Positions 1 through 12,589 are shown, numbered from the stretch's first letter. The stretch: 64,000 nt of DNA from Manduca sexta (GCF_014839805.1 NC_051129.1:13582920-13646919), one strand, 5' to 3'. The notes: generated by a model from the sequence alone, not told the origin. Made by a program: numbers and translations.

Positions 1-1629
1 AGATCAATATCTCCCGTTAAATGATTCAATATAATACAAGCAAAATTCTACCCAGAACTTACTAGTGCAGTTGACTAAGGAAAGAAGTCATTCGCGTCTA
101 ATACGCTTATTAAAAAAACATTGAATTAGCATTTTAAACGGTGAACCTCTTATAAGAACACACAGTTGAGAACCTTAAATTATGTCGGATATGATATTTA
201 ATAAGATATCACATTATACGACATATCACGTTGTCGGAACTTAAAAAAATGTCGTGTGTTACTAACACAGCGCACAAGTACAGATTGTACATTAAATTCT
301 TCAAATGTAAATTACAATATAAAATAATAGCCGCGTTTTTAACGTAAAAAAAAGACCAAACACTCGGTGCAGATCGAGCGGCGTCCGTTCGAAATGTTAA
401 CGACCGTCGTTCAAGGTCGGAGCGTACAAATTTTTCATCCGAGTTGCATAACGACAGTTCCCGACATTTCACATCTTTAATCCGGTCAGGTTCGGTTACA
501 CGGATAAAAAAATCGATACGGATTCAGATGGTAACGTGTTGGACATGACCCCCACGGAATTGTTTAGTATTTACAAGTTAGCTTTGGTTGCCAAGCGAGC
601 GATTTGTACGAATCAGTGTTTTGTTATTAAAAAAAACTTTAAACAAATTGTGTGTGTTTATCAACTTTGTTTCTTAGTTAAATAGTATGTTACTGGCAGT
701 TTCCACTAGAAAATTCGCTGTGATTCATCTGTGAGGGATCATAAAATGTAGACTAATATTACATAACAATGTAACATAATGATAAATGTAAACCAATTGC
801 TGTTTCGGACTGTATTAGGTATAGATTCACACGCAGGTATTACTAAGTAACAGATATTATGATTGCAAATAAGTCAACGTAGAATAGTAAAGTATGAAAT
901 TCACTTTATATACAGCACCTACTTGCATCAGATACATTGCATTACCGACAGTAGTAAAGTAACAAAAAATTAATAAAAAAAGCCTCCTGAAATACCTCCA
1001 ACTTTAAATACAATATTACTATCTTGTTGATACAAGATATTACCGCATGGTCAAGACAATTTGTTGCTACAGGCGTCGTGTTCGTTTCTTTTTTTTACAA
1101 TTTTTTTAATAAAAATAATAGAATATAGCGAAACATTGTTGTATGTAAGAATTACAGATAATAAATTGATCTAACTAGTTATTTTGATAATTTTTAATAA
1201 AGTAGATTTTTTTGAGTCTAAATACCAAGTCCTAGATCCGCACCTGTACTCACCCAAAACATAATACATATGCCATTTCATGGTTTTAAATGACGCCGAA
1301 GCGAGTGATTGATCTATCGCCGCGTCGCTAGTTGCTTTAACAATCGTGTTGTGGATTTACATGGTTGCTTCTACGGTAATTTATTGTCGAGTAATTTGCG
1401 AGTGTCTCTGAAATTAAGGGAGAGGTTTTAGATTAAACGTGGGCTGGGTTTTGTATATCAGGAGTCTTGTGTAACTGTATGTAATATTTATTGTATTAAA
1501 ATACCTTTTGGTATTATGAATGTTAAAGTAATTTGTTTGTTATATTTTCACTGAAACATAAAACTGGCGTTTAATCATCAAGAAATAATATCACATTTTT
1601 TAAACGATTTCTCACAAATGCATTCGAAA
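1..1629. other. AT-rich non-coding stretch
   Basis: No gene or repeat recognised. Open frames are short and lack any protein motif. Several poly-A and poly-T runs and stop-dense sequence in all frames suggest intron or intergenic DNA. Confidence 0.6.
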
Positions 1630-1652
1630 CGGGCGAAGCCGCGAGCAAAACA
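1630..1652 (-). repeat. Short fragment of repeat F (GGGCGAAGCCGCGAGC motif)
   Basis: The block reads GGGCGAAGCCGCGAGC on the plus strand, which is the reverse complement of the 'gctcgcggcttcgccc' head of repeat F (compare 59310-59574). Only about 23 bases are left, so this is a scrap. Confidence 0.5.
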
Positions 1653-2035
1653 GTAATATGTACAAAGATACAATAAGAACTGAAGTTTAAAAAAACGTCC
1701 AATTGGTTTCATCGTAATCGACGTCTTACAAACAACCTTTGGATAGACAACATTGTCTAGAAAAGATTTTTATCTCTAAAGACTCATTCGTAAAGTCTCG
1801 CCGGATCGCGTACCGCAACTTTGTACAAATATATTTTCGTGTAGAAAAGATCGGCTACATTTCAAATTATGGTTAACAAAATCCAATTTTTGTCGTTTTT
1901 TTGTGTGCTTTTTATATGACGAAGACGCAACGAAGCCTGCGCTTTGTTATCGATTAGTCCAGTGATTCATATTCATATACAAAACAACGTTCAAGTAATG
2001 TGTTGGATGCAGTTTATTTTTTACACCGAGGGTAT

Positions 2036-2248
2036 GATAAAATTACACACATACAACATCACGCATTTATCCCCGAAGGGGTATGCAGAGGCGCAACCAA
2101 GGCACCTACTTTTGCCAAGTGTGTTTCGTCCCATGATGTGAAAAACCCTATCACTTTATCTGACCCAGGATTCGAACCCAGGACCTCAGAGCGCTGTCAT
2201 ACCGCGCATGCAGTACAACTACGCCACCGAGGCAGTCAGATAAAATTA
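2036..2248 (-). mobile_element. SINE-A, full-length tRNA-derived SINE with 10-bp target-site duplication
   Basis: The element (2046-2238) is flanked by a perfect 10-bp direct repeat, GATAAAATTA, at 2036-2045 and 2239-2248, the target-site duplication expected of target-primed retrotransposition. Read on the minus strand it starts with a tRNA-like head: an A-box TGGCGTAGTTG (2216-2226) and a B-box GGTTCGAATCC (2168-2178), the internal RNA polymerase III promoter. The body follows, with 'catgatgtga' and 'cccttcggggata' blocks, ending near (TG)n-rich sequence. Full-length copies are transcribed by Pol III and mobilised in trans by a LINE. The clean duplication suggests a fairly recent insertion. 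Other copies are at 5821, 13120, 21108, 22511, 32733 and 43232. Family-level assignment to a named SINE is not claimed. Confidence 0.88.
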
Positions 2249-5200
2249 TGTAGTAAGAAATAAAGTGATATACTAATACAGAACCGATTCATGTTCTTAA
2301 CTCACGTGCTACCACTAGGTTATTTTAATTGATCAAAATTTAATATCTTTTGAAGGAATAAAGCATCCGCCTATACCGTCACTAAACCTTTATTTAGTAT
2401 TGTGACAGGATAAAGAGAACCATAAAACTTCATAAATAAAAACACAAAGCTTCGATACTCGTGTAAATCCCTACAACAATAAACTTTATTACCTTATTAA
2501 TAAGCATAATGCAATAGTTCCTGTTACTTATTCAACTATATACGTTAATTTACGATCAATTTGTGTAAGTACTATTTTTACGAGCAACGAAGGAGTTTTA
2601 ATGTCGGGGTAAGTTTCGGCACGGGATGAACATACGTAATGATACGGGGGTAGAATATTTAAATATAGCCGCTGTGAGATTAAAATTATGCGTGTTGAAA
2701 TGATGTGTTCATTGATGCAACAGTTGTTTTGATAACCCCTAATTGTGCTTGAATGTTTGTGTTAGAAAGATCAACGGTCAGGAACGCTCGATAGATATCG
2801 TCAGTACATTGATAAGACGGAATCTGTGTAATTACAATGTATATGGAATAATAATAGTGACTTGTTTCCTCGTTGTTCGGTTACTATATGAAATGAAGAT
2901 GTGCTGTGTGCATACGTTATGTAGTAATATATTTTTTTATTTCTACTGGTAATAATGCGTGTAACAAAAGTGTTGTATGTATCGGCTTTTATTGACATAT
3001 CTAGAAAATAATATGTATATTGCCCGGGCGTCAATTAATGCAATGGTACATTATGTGTTTGCTAGCTGACTGCGCAAAAAAAACGGTTTTTTAACGTGCT
3101 ATGAAGGCATTACTTCCTTCATTTAATTATAACAAGAAGATACGGCTATAGCCCGAAGCCAGGTTAATATAGTGGGTTTTGTGCCTCCAAACCTAATCCG
3201 CAAAATAAATATTGTTGTTTCTTCCATATATTTATTCTTTGCTTATATTCTAAAGATGAATTGCATTCGCAACCTCAGGCGTCGTAACTTATAATCTATT
3301 GAATGTATTCTCCGTGCATGAAAATGACGATTATAAACGCTCCAAATTCCTTCTGTCAATAGAGGATATAATTGAATTTTATGTCTTCTATAAGCAGTCT
3401 CCGTCACCTGCGTTGTTAAAAAAAAGAAAGCAAAAAAAAATCCCATCCCCAAAATATTATTTCACCTCTCGTTACTCTATATCTTGTTCTTTTGTGTCGG
3501 GCCTCTATTGTCTGACGCGAATTTCCCTAGAATCCCTTTTAAGCAATCAAACCTTTATTTAAAATGGGATAATGCTGATTTATGAGCGACATGTTTGGCG
3601 GTTGTGACGTTTGGCGCCCGAGTTTCGGCGACGTCTTCCCGCCAGGTGTGAGTTGCATACGTTTTTTTTTTTCTGAATCCTAGCTTTGTTGGCGGTTCCT
3701 TAGTACAATTGATGCAAGATTCGCACAAAAACTCGTTGCAAAACGAGGGGTTAGGGTCAAAATGAAAGAAATCTCACATGGTCCAAACGACCGTTCGCTG
3801 CGCTGCGGTCGCGTGCCGGCTTGCCTTAGTTTTTTTTATGCGCAGACGGCGCACACCGAAGCGGTCATGGAGCAGCGACTTAATCTAAGCTACGTGATGT
3901 TGCTTAAGAATCTACTTCATTGATTATTTAATCGATTTTGAATAGTCAATGACTCGTTTAAAATTCATCAGACGGCATTTCTTTCATTGTTCGCGGCAAA
4001 ATTATGGCGATGTAATTATTTTCTTAGACATGGAAAAAAGTGTTGTAGGAAGCTTCCAGACACTGCCCGCTAAAATCCTCCAACGTAATTTTAAAAATCG
4101 AACACGCATTCTATTTACAAAATGGCGTAACATGATTGTGAGCGATACTAAATCGTAAACATTATAAAAGTAAAAATACAAATGTTTACATGAAACTGGA
4201 AATCACAATCATCGTGGGAATGTGTGTTTTCGACGCATGGTGTGCTCATGTGAGTGTGTGTGGTGTTTAAAAAAGTGACACATCAGTCAATCACATCAGT
4301 CATGTGATTACCTAACAATGGTTCCCGCGCTTTTGCTGCTATGAATGAATGAATGAATGAAATGTTGTGACGCATTGATACGCAGCGGGCGGTTGATGGC
4401 CGGCTTGTGTCGCGACAATAAATAAATAATAAATTGTGTATTATGCTTGTAAATTTTAATGTTAAGATTGCGGTTCATTATAAACGTATTTGGTTATGAT
4501 TGATGACATTCTTTCATCGTTGGACATATGTTTGACATCAAACTTTGTGTAATTTTTTATTGTATATTATTTATGATATTAGTACCGTCAATAGCAAATT
4601 TACTCACTTATTCATTAAAATAGCACAAATTTGTGCTTTTGTCGGTTGAATACGGAGAAAATAAAACAATTTACCCATTATAAAATTAGATCGTGTGTGG
4701 TCAGCTTTACAATGAATATATCGACAATGATACATAACTCGTTGTAAATATAACATCTTATTACCATGGATTAGTGCATGGGGTTTTTAACAACATATCG
4801 GCATGCGAGCCCGTTATGCATTTAATGCAGACGTTGCCTGTATACGTGAATATTTTAGAGTGTTCGTCTTGCATGCGCGAGCGCAACGCTCTTCAACTAT
4901 TTTACCATAATACCATCGTTGGCCGCGGAAAAAATGTGTTTTAATTAGCCATTGTTCGGGATTTGTTGGGATTGTTATTTTGTTTACCGTACGGAATGTT
5001 TATGGAGTGGCTATTTATGTCGTACATAGGAAGTCGTCATTGGTTGCTTCTTGGCCCATTCTTGATGCATTGAAATAATATGTTATGTCTCCGATCGCCT
5101 GTCTACTTCAGCCGTCTGCTCTTGGTGTGAATGGGCCAAAGCTGTTGCCGACATGATTTATAAAAATATATACACATAATGAAAGAAACGTAAATAAACT

Positions 5201-5820
5201 GGTCCATAGCGATTCTGCCAGACAGACGGTGTTATTTAAACGTTAATCATCGTAAAAATAGTTTTTATAAAGTTTTGTTAGAAGCATAACTGTTGTTTAC
5301 TTTCAGAACGACGTTCCGATCTATGTCAATAGTTTTGTTTTCAAACAATTTTTTTTTTAATTTTAAAATATGTTTAACGGAAAATTAGTTTTCGAACGTC
5401 GCGAACGTTTAGTTATTTAAAGAGTCATTAAGGCCACAGAGCGTGTCAAACACAAACATATTTTGTTTTAAAATTTATTTCGTCTATTAGTATTTGACTG
5501 CCATGTTTTATACAGTAACGAATCTAGAGTAAGTTGTGGGTCTTATAAATAATATTTTAGCCCTATATTATTTTTTCCGTTCCTAACACGGGTCTTCCTG
5601 ATCGACAGAAGTTAGGTTTTTATATACATAGCCGCTAAATGGGTTCCTAAATTTGCATTATTTTACTTTGCTGGGAATAATTAGTTTTGGACATTTTCTT
5701 ATAATGATTTTATCGATACCAAGCTAGCAATAAGCATTTTTCAATTTATTTGATTACAAACCGATGATTAATAGGAATCGGTAGATATCTGATTACTGTA
5801 TCAAAGGTTTGCTTCGTTTA
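2249..5820. other. Unassigned non-coding sequence with a small TGAA microsatellite
   Basis: No gene recognised. Contains a short (TGAA)n run at 4341-4362. GC-richer patches lie around 3600-3660 and 3780-3880. Open frames here are under 90 codons, low in complexity, and show no family motif. Confidence 0.55.
4341..4362. repeat. (TGAA)n microsatellite
   Basis: Four to five consecutive TGAA units, ending in a diverged unit. A short simple repeat with no visible host element. Confidence 0.8.
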
Positions 5821-5884
5821 TTTCCGTCCCACAATGTGATTAAGGCATGGCCGTTACCACATCGAGCACAAATTCCAATCCCTC
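5821..5884 (-). repeat. SINE-A internal fragment, degraded
   Basis: The order 'ccgtccca..atgtgat' then 'ccacatcgagcacaaattcca' matches the middle of SINE-A as seen at 32820-32880. Both the tRNA head and the 3' end are missing, so this is an old relic. Confidence 0.6.
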
Positions 5885-6517
5885 GCAAATACGTGTAAAT
5901 TGAACTTAAGATTCAAACGAGAATTTCACTCATTATCCGTTTTACAGCCTAATTACGACGCCTATATAATTATTTTTAATTGATTCGCGAGTAATATAAT
6001 TCTGATTAAAAATCTATGCATGTGACGCTAGATATTCGTGTAAACTTGTCTAACAAGCGATGCTTAATAGGTGATGTAAAAAATTAATAATAATTGAGCA
6101 GTGACCGTCGGTCGGCGCTTCGCACAAAGAAATCATATATCGTTACACTCATTAGACGTTATGTGAAAAAACGCTCGATGTTGTTTCAGCACATTAAGTT
6201 CGCGTGTTGCGCCCACACCTACCGTCCGCTTTTATCTGCTTACGGGACGCAAACTATTTCCGTGTTTTACTTAAAAATTTATTTATTTCTTGTGAAGTAC
6301 GGATTTGTAATTTAATTAAGATTATTTACGTGCGTATGTTTTGTCAAAATGTCCGCATTTATCGCTACTGAGCTGCTGAAATGGCGTTTTGACTACAAGA
6401 TTTAAAAAAAAATACGCTATATTATTATCGATCAAGATATTTAAAGTAATTAAAAAAAAATCATAAATTAGGTTATAATAAAAAATTTGCATTGAATAAA
6501 CAGGGGGTCAGTCTCCA

Positions 6518-6532
6518 GTGGGGACTCCCCAC
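6518..6532. promoter_or_regulatory. Palindromic kappaB-like site
   Basis: The 15-base perfect palindrome GTGGGGACTCCCCAC fits the Rel/NF-kappaB consensus GGGRNNYYCC on both strands. It sits in a GC-rich island (about 6501-6590) inside AT-rich DNA. In insects, Dif, Dorsal and Relish bind such sites. Binding is inference; a chance palindrome or part of an unrecognised repeat is possible. Confidence 0.3.
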
Positions 6533-7060
6533 CCACATTTCTCTAGCTTCGCCCCACGCACACGCCCCGTGTGGGGTAAAATTCGTATTGTACTGTACAG
6601 CCGACGTCGGTCAAATTCGGGTAATAGGCGGATGGATTCAATTGTCACACCATACAGTCTAAATGTTAGCTTAAAATTCTGGCAACGGGCTGTTCGCACC
6701 GGCCGGCGTTGTGAATTGAACTAGACATACCGCAGACGGTGACGTCACACGAATTCTAGCAACTGTGGTAATTTCACGTACTAATACTCTTGCCACGTTA
6801 ATGTATTCAAATATAAATTGGACATCAGAATTGGAATTTTGTTACTATTATTATAACAAAACGTAATAATTATGATTTAGTCACGGATGTAATGTTATCG
6901 TGTTGGTACGTGATGTTATGTTGGTCTTTGTGAGATCAGATTAATATTATAATGATTGTACATGTTGTCGTGTCAATTGCGTTGGTAGTGGACATTTTTT
7001 ATGCACACTCGACAAAAGGTACGTCGTAAACTATAATTACGGTACAGATGACCTCAGAGA

Positions 7061-7732
7061 CTTTCTAACAGTGGCGAAGCGTCCATACAAGCCGATTCCT
7101 ACCGGGTTACCTTTTGTAAATTAATTAAAAATAATAAAAGAAAAACGTAACAATATAACTAGAATAAAACTAGTATATTAAACAAGTAATCTTATAATTA
7201 TTAAATTAAATCAATACTTCTATGATATCTGTCGTTCAAGTCAATTCGTTAAATCGTAACTCGCGCGCAGTGCTCGCGCCTTATAGTGTTCGAAGTGAAC
7301 CCGGCCGCGCATAGCTTCCCTCGCGATATTGGTGTCTCTTTCACACGCAGCGCGGTGTCTTTGTCTAATCTTTTGGAAGTGACGTAAAAATACATGTGTG
7401 CGTGCGTGTCTGTGCACTTCAGGGTAACCCGAGAATTTGCGGCTTCATGTTGAGCTATTGGCGCGAAATATTTTTAGTAATTTAGAATGTATAATTAGCG
7501 TTTGTGCGTTATTTATTCTTGTTGGACTCTTTTAGGTACCTATGTTCAAAATATATGATTATTTTGTAAATTCAGAGACTAGACATAAGTTTTATTTATG
7601 TTAGAAGGAAATTATTAAGTAGTACTGATTTTAATTTATTGTGAACAGCGTATTATATTATGTTAACTGTAGAAAAAAATATTTTTTCGGGTTCCCTTTT
7701 GAAAATTTTCACCCTTCGCCACTGCTTTCTAA
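7061..7732. mobile_element. Non-autonomous hAT-type DNA transposon (MITE-like), intact ends
   Basis: The element (7069-7724, 656 bp) starts with CAGTGGCGAAG and ends with its exact complement CTTCGCCACTG. It is flanked on both sides by the identical 8-mer CTTTCTAA (7061-7068 and 7725-7732). An 8-bp target duplication with CAGTGGCG-type terminal inverted repeats is diagnostic of the hAT superfamily. There is no transposase-sized frame inside, so it would depend on a hAT transposase from elsewhere. The interior holds a GC-rich block near 7255-7345. The perfect duplication suggests the copy has not decayed at its ends. Confidence 0.85.
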
Positions 7733-7874
7733 ACAACCAATGGAGCAAACAAATCACAAGAAATATCAAAAATATTTTATATGTTTCGTTCAGCAGAAAT
7801 TAAGTTACACTGCCAAAAAATACAGGAGTAATCACGATCACACGATACATTTAATTATACAAATTTAAAACAAA

Positions 7875-7918
7875 CTTGTGGGTCACAGAACCCGCCACTT
7901 GCCCTAGCTACGCGCCTG
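7875..7918 (-). mobile_element. Solitary hAT-like terminal end
   Basis: The reverse complement begins CAGGCGCGTAGCTAGGGC, close to the CAGTGGCGTAGCTAGG type of hAT terminus. No matching opposite end was found upstream within a few kb, so this looks like the surviving end of a deleted element. It lies 150 bp past the intact hAT element but differs from it in terminal sequence. Confidence 0.45.
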
Positions 7919-9583
7919 TTCGTGTATTAAATATTAATGGGGGATCGTTAGCACACGCGACCGCGTCTAGACGGGAAGTGATAAAGTCGTTTTTATGGAT
8001 TGGATGTAATCCGTTCCCCTCTCATTGTGGGTCTAGACCCCCGCGCCTTTAGTGCGATGAAAACTAGATTACATTTAGGAGTTTTATTGCTTGCCAGCGG
8101 ATTTATGCGAACAAATTTCGGTTTAGGGTAGTTGGTTTATGTGGTTTGTTACGTTTTGTTAAGTTACCAAACGAGCTTGTATATTTAGTGCGACTGTTTG
8201 TTGTCTACGGAATAGGAACGAATAAAAACTAAAGCTATATTTGTGAGAACGAGTCGAGAGGACTTCGGCTTTATGTGGTGAATGGGTATTACTTGTATTC
8301 TGTTTAGAACGTGATGTGACGAGCTAAAAATTCGTCTGATAGTAACTATAAACAGTAACAATAGTAGAGAACTTTTAAACACAAAGTACTTTCAATTTAC
8401 TGTATAGTCATCCATAACCATCACAATTCTAAATGCCTTGGAATTCGACTGAATGTTTGACCTGTAAAACAATGGAATTTGACCAAGAGGCCCAGTAAAG
8501 TGCGGCTAACGATGGTTGTCTAATTACATGAATCACATATTTGAACCTCGGTCACAGTAATGCGGACGGGGCGCATGCTCCGAATTGTCGAGTTTATTGC
8601 ACCATGACGTCACAATGTGTAAGTTGAGGCTAGCGCTGCGCATGATCGTGTTTAAGAATTTGAGGCTTACTGATTTTAGTCTAAAGGATCGCGTTTGGTC
8701 TAGAGACAGTTTATGGCCTGGATCGCGTGTTCATGGTTTTCAATCCAAAGTCGTATGTGGATTTGGCCGTAACCTAGTCCGGTCGACTGCTTCACGTAAC
8801 CTTTGATTTTGTTCAACTATGGTGAACCCTTTCTACGGTATGTCTGAATATATGTGAACAGTCGCTTCTATTGAGTAGCAAAAGAAAACTCAAAAGAAAT
8901 CCACCGAATATTTACGGACTTATTCGGTATTTACGAAACCTTTGAATCTGAAGCGAAAAGCAGTTACTCCATAATAATTGTTAGGTTTATGAAATCTATT
9001 ACTACTACTTACTTATGAGGCGTAGGCAGCCCCTAAAAAGGTATTCTATAAAGTTTATTCCTAAGTGGGTCGCCGGGACACACAAGTGGGCGGGAAGAGC
9101 TATTTAATAATTTCGCGTAATTTCGCAAGCGGATATTCTTATACAATTTTTTTATAAATAAACTCGTATAATTACTAGATACAATCCGAATTTTATATAT
9201 AGTCTGTTATTAAAGTATATTTCGTTATATATATACGTACATCGTCAAGTTCGTTATATATATAAGTACTATGTATATAAATCATAATGAAATATCGATC
9301 GGCGTTGTTCTACTATTTACAACGTGTACATGATATATCTGTTGCAACTGTAAAAACACGTTCGTTTATTAAAGTTGTTTGAACCATAAAAGTACATTAA
9401 AACACACAAGAAAGTTTCAAAACCCGTAACACTAATAAGAATGGCACATTTCCTCCGCGCAATAACTAAGCCATCAAACGTGATGTGTTAATAACTTGAC
9501 TGTTAGCAAGAAAATGAAAGCATGTACCTGAGCGCTTTGATATTTCATATATGGAAAAACTTTTTCTTTATTAATATACTTAT
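7919..9583. other. Unassigned non-coding sequence
   Basis: No gene or repeat recognised. A TGACGTCA palindrome lies at 8605-8612. Short AT-rich near-repeats ('cgttatatatata') occur at 9223 and 9251. Confidence 0.5.
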
Positions 9584-9887
9584 AATTGCTGTAGAGCGGC
9601 GATAGCCTAGTTGGGAGTGAAACGGTCTGCTGAGACGTAGGTCGGCAGGTTCAAATTCCAAGCGCATGAACCTATGATTTTTGTAATGTTATATGCGTAT
9701 TCTTTTTGAATTATCGCTTACTATAACGGAGAAGGAAAACATTGTGTGGTAACCTGCATACCTGATAAGTTCTCTACAAGAATTTTGAAGTGAAGGCTAT
9801 TAACCCCCAGTAGACCAGCGTGGTAGACTATGGCTTAAACCCTCTCAGGAGGCCCGTGCAGGGCTGATGTTATTATTAATAGCTGTA
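9584..9887 (+). mobile_element. SINE-B, nearly full-length tRNA-derived SINE
   Basis: The element spans 9594-9877. It has a Pol III A-box TAGCCTAGTTGG (9603-9614) and B-box GGTTCAAATTC (9648-9658). The body contains 'acggagaaggaaaacattgt', 'aacctgcatacctga' and 'ccagcgtggtagactatgg' blocks, then 'gcagggctgatgttattatt' at the 3' end. This is the common lepidopteran 'gagcggcgatagcctag' SINE. The flanks aattgctgta (9584-9593) and aatagctgta (9878-9887) look like a 10-bp target duplication with one mismatch. The 3' segment is shortened by a deletion. Other pieces: 16600, 51985-52486, 56360 and 62618. Confidence 0.85.
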
Positions 9888-11284
9888 TCAAGTATCTAGA
9901 TTTATGAGTTTCAGTATCTTGAGAAATATGTATATAATATGTATGTACGTATATTTGAATGGGTAAGTACTAGTAGACACGTTACTATTCGAAGATTTTC
10001 TCAATTCCCAAGAGCCTAATACAAAATTTGCAGCAAATATTTATCTATTGTAAATTTCACAAAAATTATTTTACCCAATTCGAGATTCGAACAAAGATCT
10101 TCTCACAGAAATATTCATTGCAGCTTGGACTAATGAGGCGATGATTGTAGATCTATTTAATTGTATATTTAACGACGTAACATGGGAAACACGATGCTAA
10201 TTGTAAAACTAGTAGGCGAGACTTCGCGATCTGTATAACCCGTAGTTAGATATAAACCGTAACCGCCACATCTGACCGGCACCGGGCTGTTATCTCACCG
10301 TGTTATTGCGGAAATCAATTAATTCAGCAATTATTTACATCGTTTCATAAATAGCTTCAAATGTGCGACGTCGTGGAGTGAGGAGTCACCGACGTTTTGA
10401 ACAAGGAATTGTTTTCAAGTTGCTACTTAAAATTCGGGTTCTAATTCAGCATGATCACATAGATTTGTTAGTTACGATTTTGGATTTACTACATGATGAA
10501 GTTTACCCGAATGGAATCTAAATCGTTATAGAGAACACGTTGGTGATGTGTTGATGAATGGTGCGATTCGGTGACCAATCAAATTAGAGACAGCGATCGG
10601 TCATCCCTGGCTGTCTGGCGCGGCGCGGCGGCTTCGCGCCTAAATCCGAAATGGGACCGCGTGAGAACGACTCGCGCCGCGGCTCGAGTTACCACGTTCA
10701 TTCACATTCCCGAACGAATCACTGGCTTGAAAAAAAAAATAATAACACCACGCTGTAATCGACCTTTTTGCTTGACGCTACATGAAAAACCGTCCCAAGT
10801 TTTTAAAAGGCTTTTTTCAACATCTCTCTCGCTAGTTGAATCAATTTTGTCAATAAAACGTGTCGTTGAACTGGACGGTTTATTGCATTCCTGATGTTTG
10901 CAAAAAGTATGAGGAAATGACGTGCATTAAAATAGCTATTGATGTGATGAGCTGTCGTTTCGTCTGAAACCTTTGATGCAAGTAAAAAGTACAGTGGACC
11001 GAGAATGCGCGGCGTTCGTTGTAACTGTATTTTGATAAGTGATACAGTTTTTGCATGTAAATAAGGGATATTATACTATTCACTGATCTATTGACTCCAT
11101 AATTGAGGAAATCCTTAGTATTGATATTCACTTTATAATTTTGTACATAAAAAGTGGATCATTGTATTGAATTTGATGTACTGGTGATTTTTCGAACATA
11201 ACCAATAAGGTTTTTTATTACCACATTCCTGTTCAGTTTAAACATAGTACATAAAAGGCAATAAAAAGCAAAAAAATACACATT
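9888..11284. other. Unassigned non-coding sequence with a CpG-rich patch
   Basis: No gene recognised. A CpG-dense patch lies at about 10610-10700 (GCGCGGCGCGGCGGC). The 107-codon open frame across this patch (10571-10894) has no recognisable domain and is probably open only because of local composition. Confidence 0.5.
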
Positions 11285-11300
11285 TATTGACATTTAGAAC

Positions 11301-12063
11301 CTTATTTATTTATTGCACTTAATATACAAATGTATACAGGCGGACTTAATGCCATAGGCATTCTCTACCAGTCAACCTTAGGGTGGTGCAGAGATAATCA
11401 AGGTAGGTGCATCACGATAATACGACATTGAAAAGAAGGTATATATAAAATACCTATAATAACTATAAATACAATATAAGTAACATTGTAACTATCAAAA
11501 TACATAAAATACATATTATAATTATATAAACATATACGTATAAATATACATATATACATAAGAATATATACATATATACATAATATTATAAGTTAAGGTG
11601 GTGACTATTCCGCTTCATTCAGCAGTAACTGTTGAACTCTCCTTTTGAAGGCAAACCGAGTGGTCGACGATCTGATTTCGGTTGGGAGTGAATTCCATAG
11701 AAGAATAGATTGGACAGCGAAAGAACAGTGAGTAAAGTCAGAGCTATGACGTGGGCATTTAAGGAGAAGATTGTTAGCTGAGCGAAGGTTCCTATCGTGA
11801 CTATTACAGAGGTATTGGAAATTTGAAGATAAGTAAGTAGGAGGAGTAGGGGAGTTAAGAAAAGAGAATAAAGTAGTTAGTGCTCGCAACGAACGCCGCT
11901 GACGTATAGGCAGCCATTTAAGTTGTAGACGATAGGAAGAAATGTGATCATATTTACGGAGGTTAAACACAAATCGAATGCAGTTATTTAGAAGTCGGTC
12001 TAGTTTGTTGAGTAAGTCTGCATTCAGATCAAAATAGCACACATCACCATAGTCGATTATAGG
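11301..12063 (-). mobile_element. 5'-truncated CR1/Jockey-type LINE, 3' end
   Basis: Read on the minus strand, this is the end of the reverse-transcriptase ORF followed by a 3' UTR. The UTR includes 'gttgactggtagagaatgcc' and 'taagtccgcctgtatac' blocks and finishes in TTTATT-type tail sequence near 11301. An AT-rich (CATA/TATA)n stretch (about 11440-11590) lies in the UTR. The 5' edge at about 12063 is abrupt, as expected of incomplete reverse transcription. No clear target-site duplication was found. A second scrap of the same 3' UTR is at 13836-13890. Confidence 0.8.
11605..12061 (-). pseudogene. C-terminal fragment of a non-LTR reverse transcriptase
   Basis: The frame is open from the truncation point to the stop. 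It begins IIDYGDVCYFDL (the DYGD block found downstream of the RT core in CR1/Jockey-type LINEs), then CIRFVFNLRKYDHIS, LKWLPIRQRR and, near the C-terminus, WNSLPTEIR. This series (I-DYG, RF-FNLRK-DH-S, WLP---R, LWNSLP--IR) is typical of the C-terminal region of CR1/Jockey-group ORF2 proteins. About 150 residues are left of a protein normally near 900-1000, so endonuclease and catalytic RT domains are missing. The surviving segment has no internal stops, which suggests a rather young insertion that was dead on arrival. Confidence 0.85.
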
Positions 12064-12589
12064 AAGGAATTTATTTTATTGTAAAAAGTATTTATGTAAT
12101 ACACACGACAATAAATAATTTTAGCGCCCGCGTATAGCAACAATACTGTTACGCACGCCTTCATCACGTTCGTGTATTACCCAAAACGTGTCAATTAATG
12201 ACAAGGCTCGTTCACGCATGTACAAATGTTTTATGAATATGCGAATCACGAACTATTGAGTTATTAGAACGCACGACTCGTCTGTCCCACAAAACCGTCT
12301 GCGAATGATGACCTCGTCGGCGTGCTATGGTTTTTAGACATTGATGCCCTTTGTTATAGGATTTCTTGAGGCAGATTTGTGTGTATGTGGATTTACATGG
12401 TGTACCTTAAAATTGTATAGTTAAGGTTTATATTCGGTACTTGGATTTTCAATTATATTGACAAAAATCAAAAGGTATAACAACGGTTTCCGTCTGGCAA
12501 AAGTACTAAGTTGGTCTTTTACTGCAAATCATGTTTCAAGTCCGAGAAAGCGTCAAGCTAAATCACGTAAGAAATAATAGTAAACCAGG
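12064..12589. other. Unassigned non-coding sequence
   Basis: No gene or repeat recognised between the LINE truncation point and the next repeat scrap. Confidence 0.5.

Noticed and set aside
2168..2226. tRNA-like A-box and B-box, also in other SINE copies
   Set aside because: These belong to SINE heads with SINE bodies and target duplications; no cloverleaf with acceptor stem was seen, so they are not tRNA genes.
11440..11590. (CATA/TATA)-rich stretch as an independent satellite
   Set aside because: It lies between the coding end and the 3' end of the LINE, so it is part of that element's 3' UTR rather than a separate repeat.
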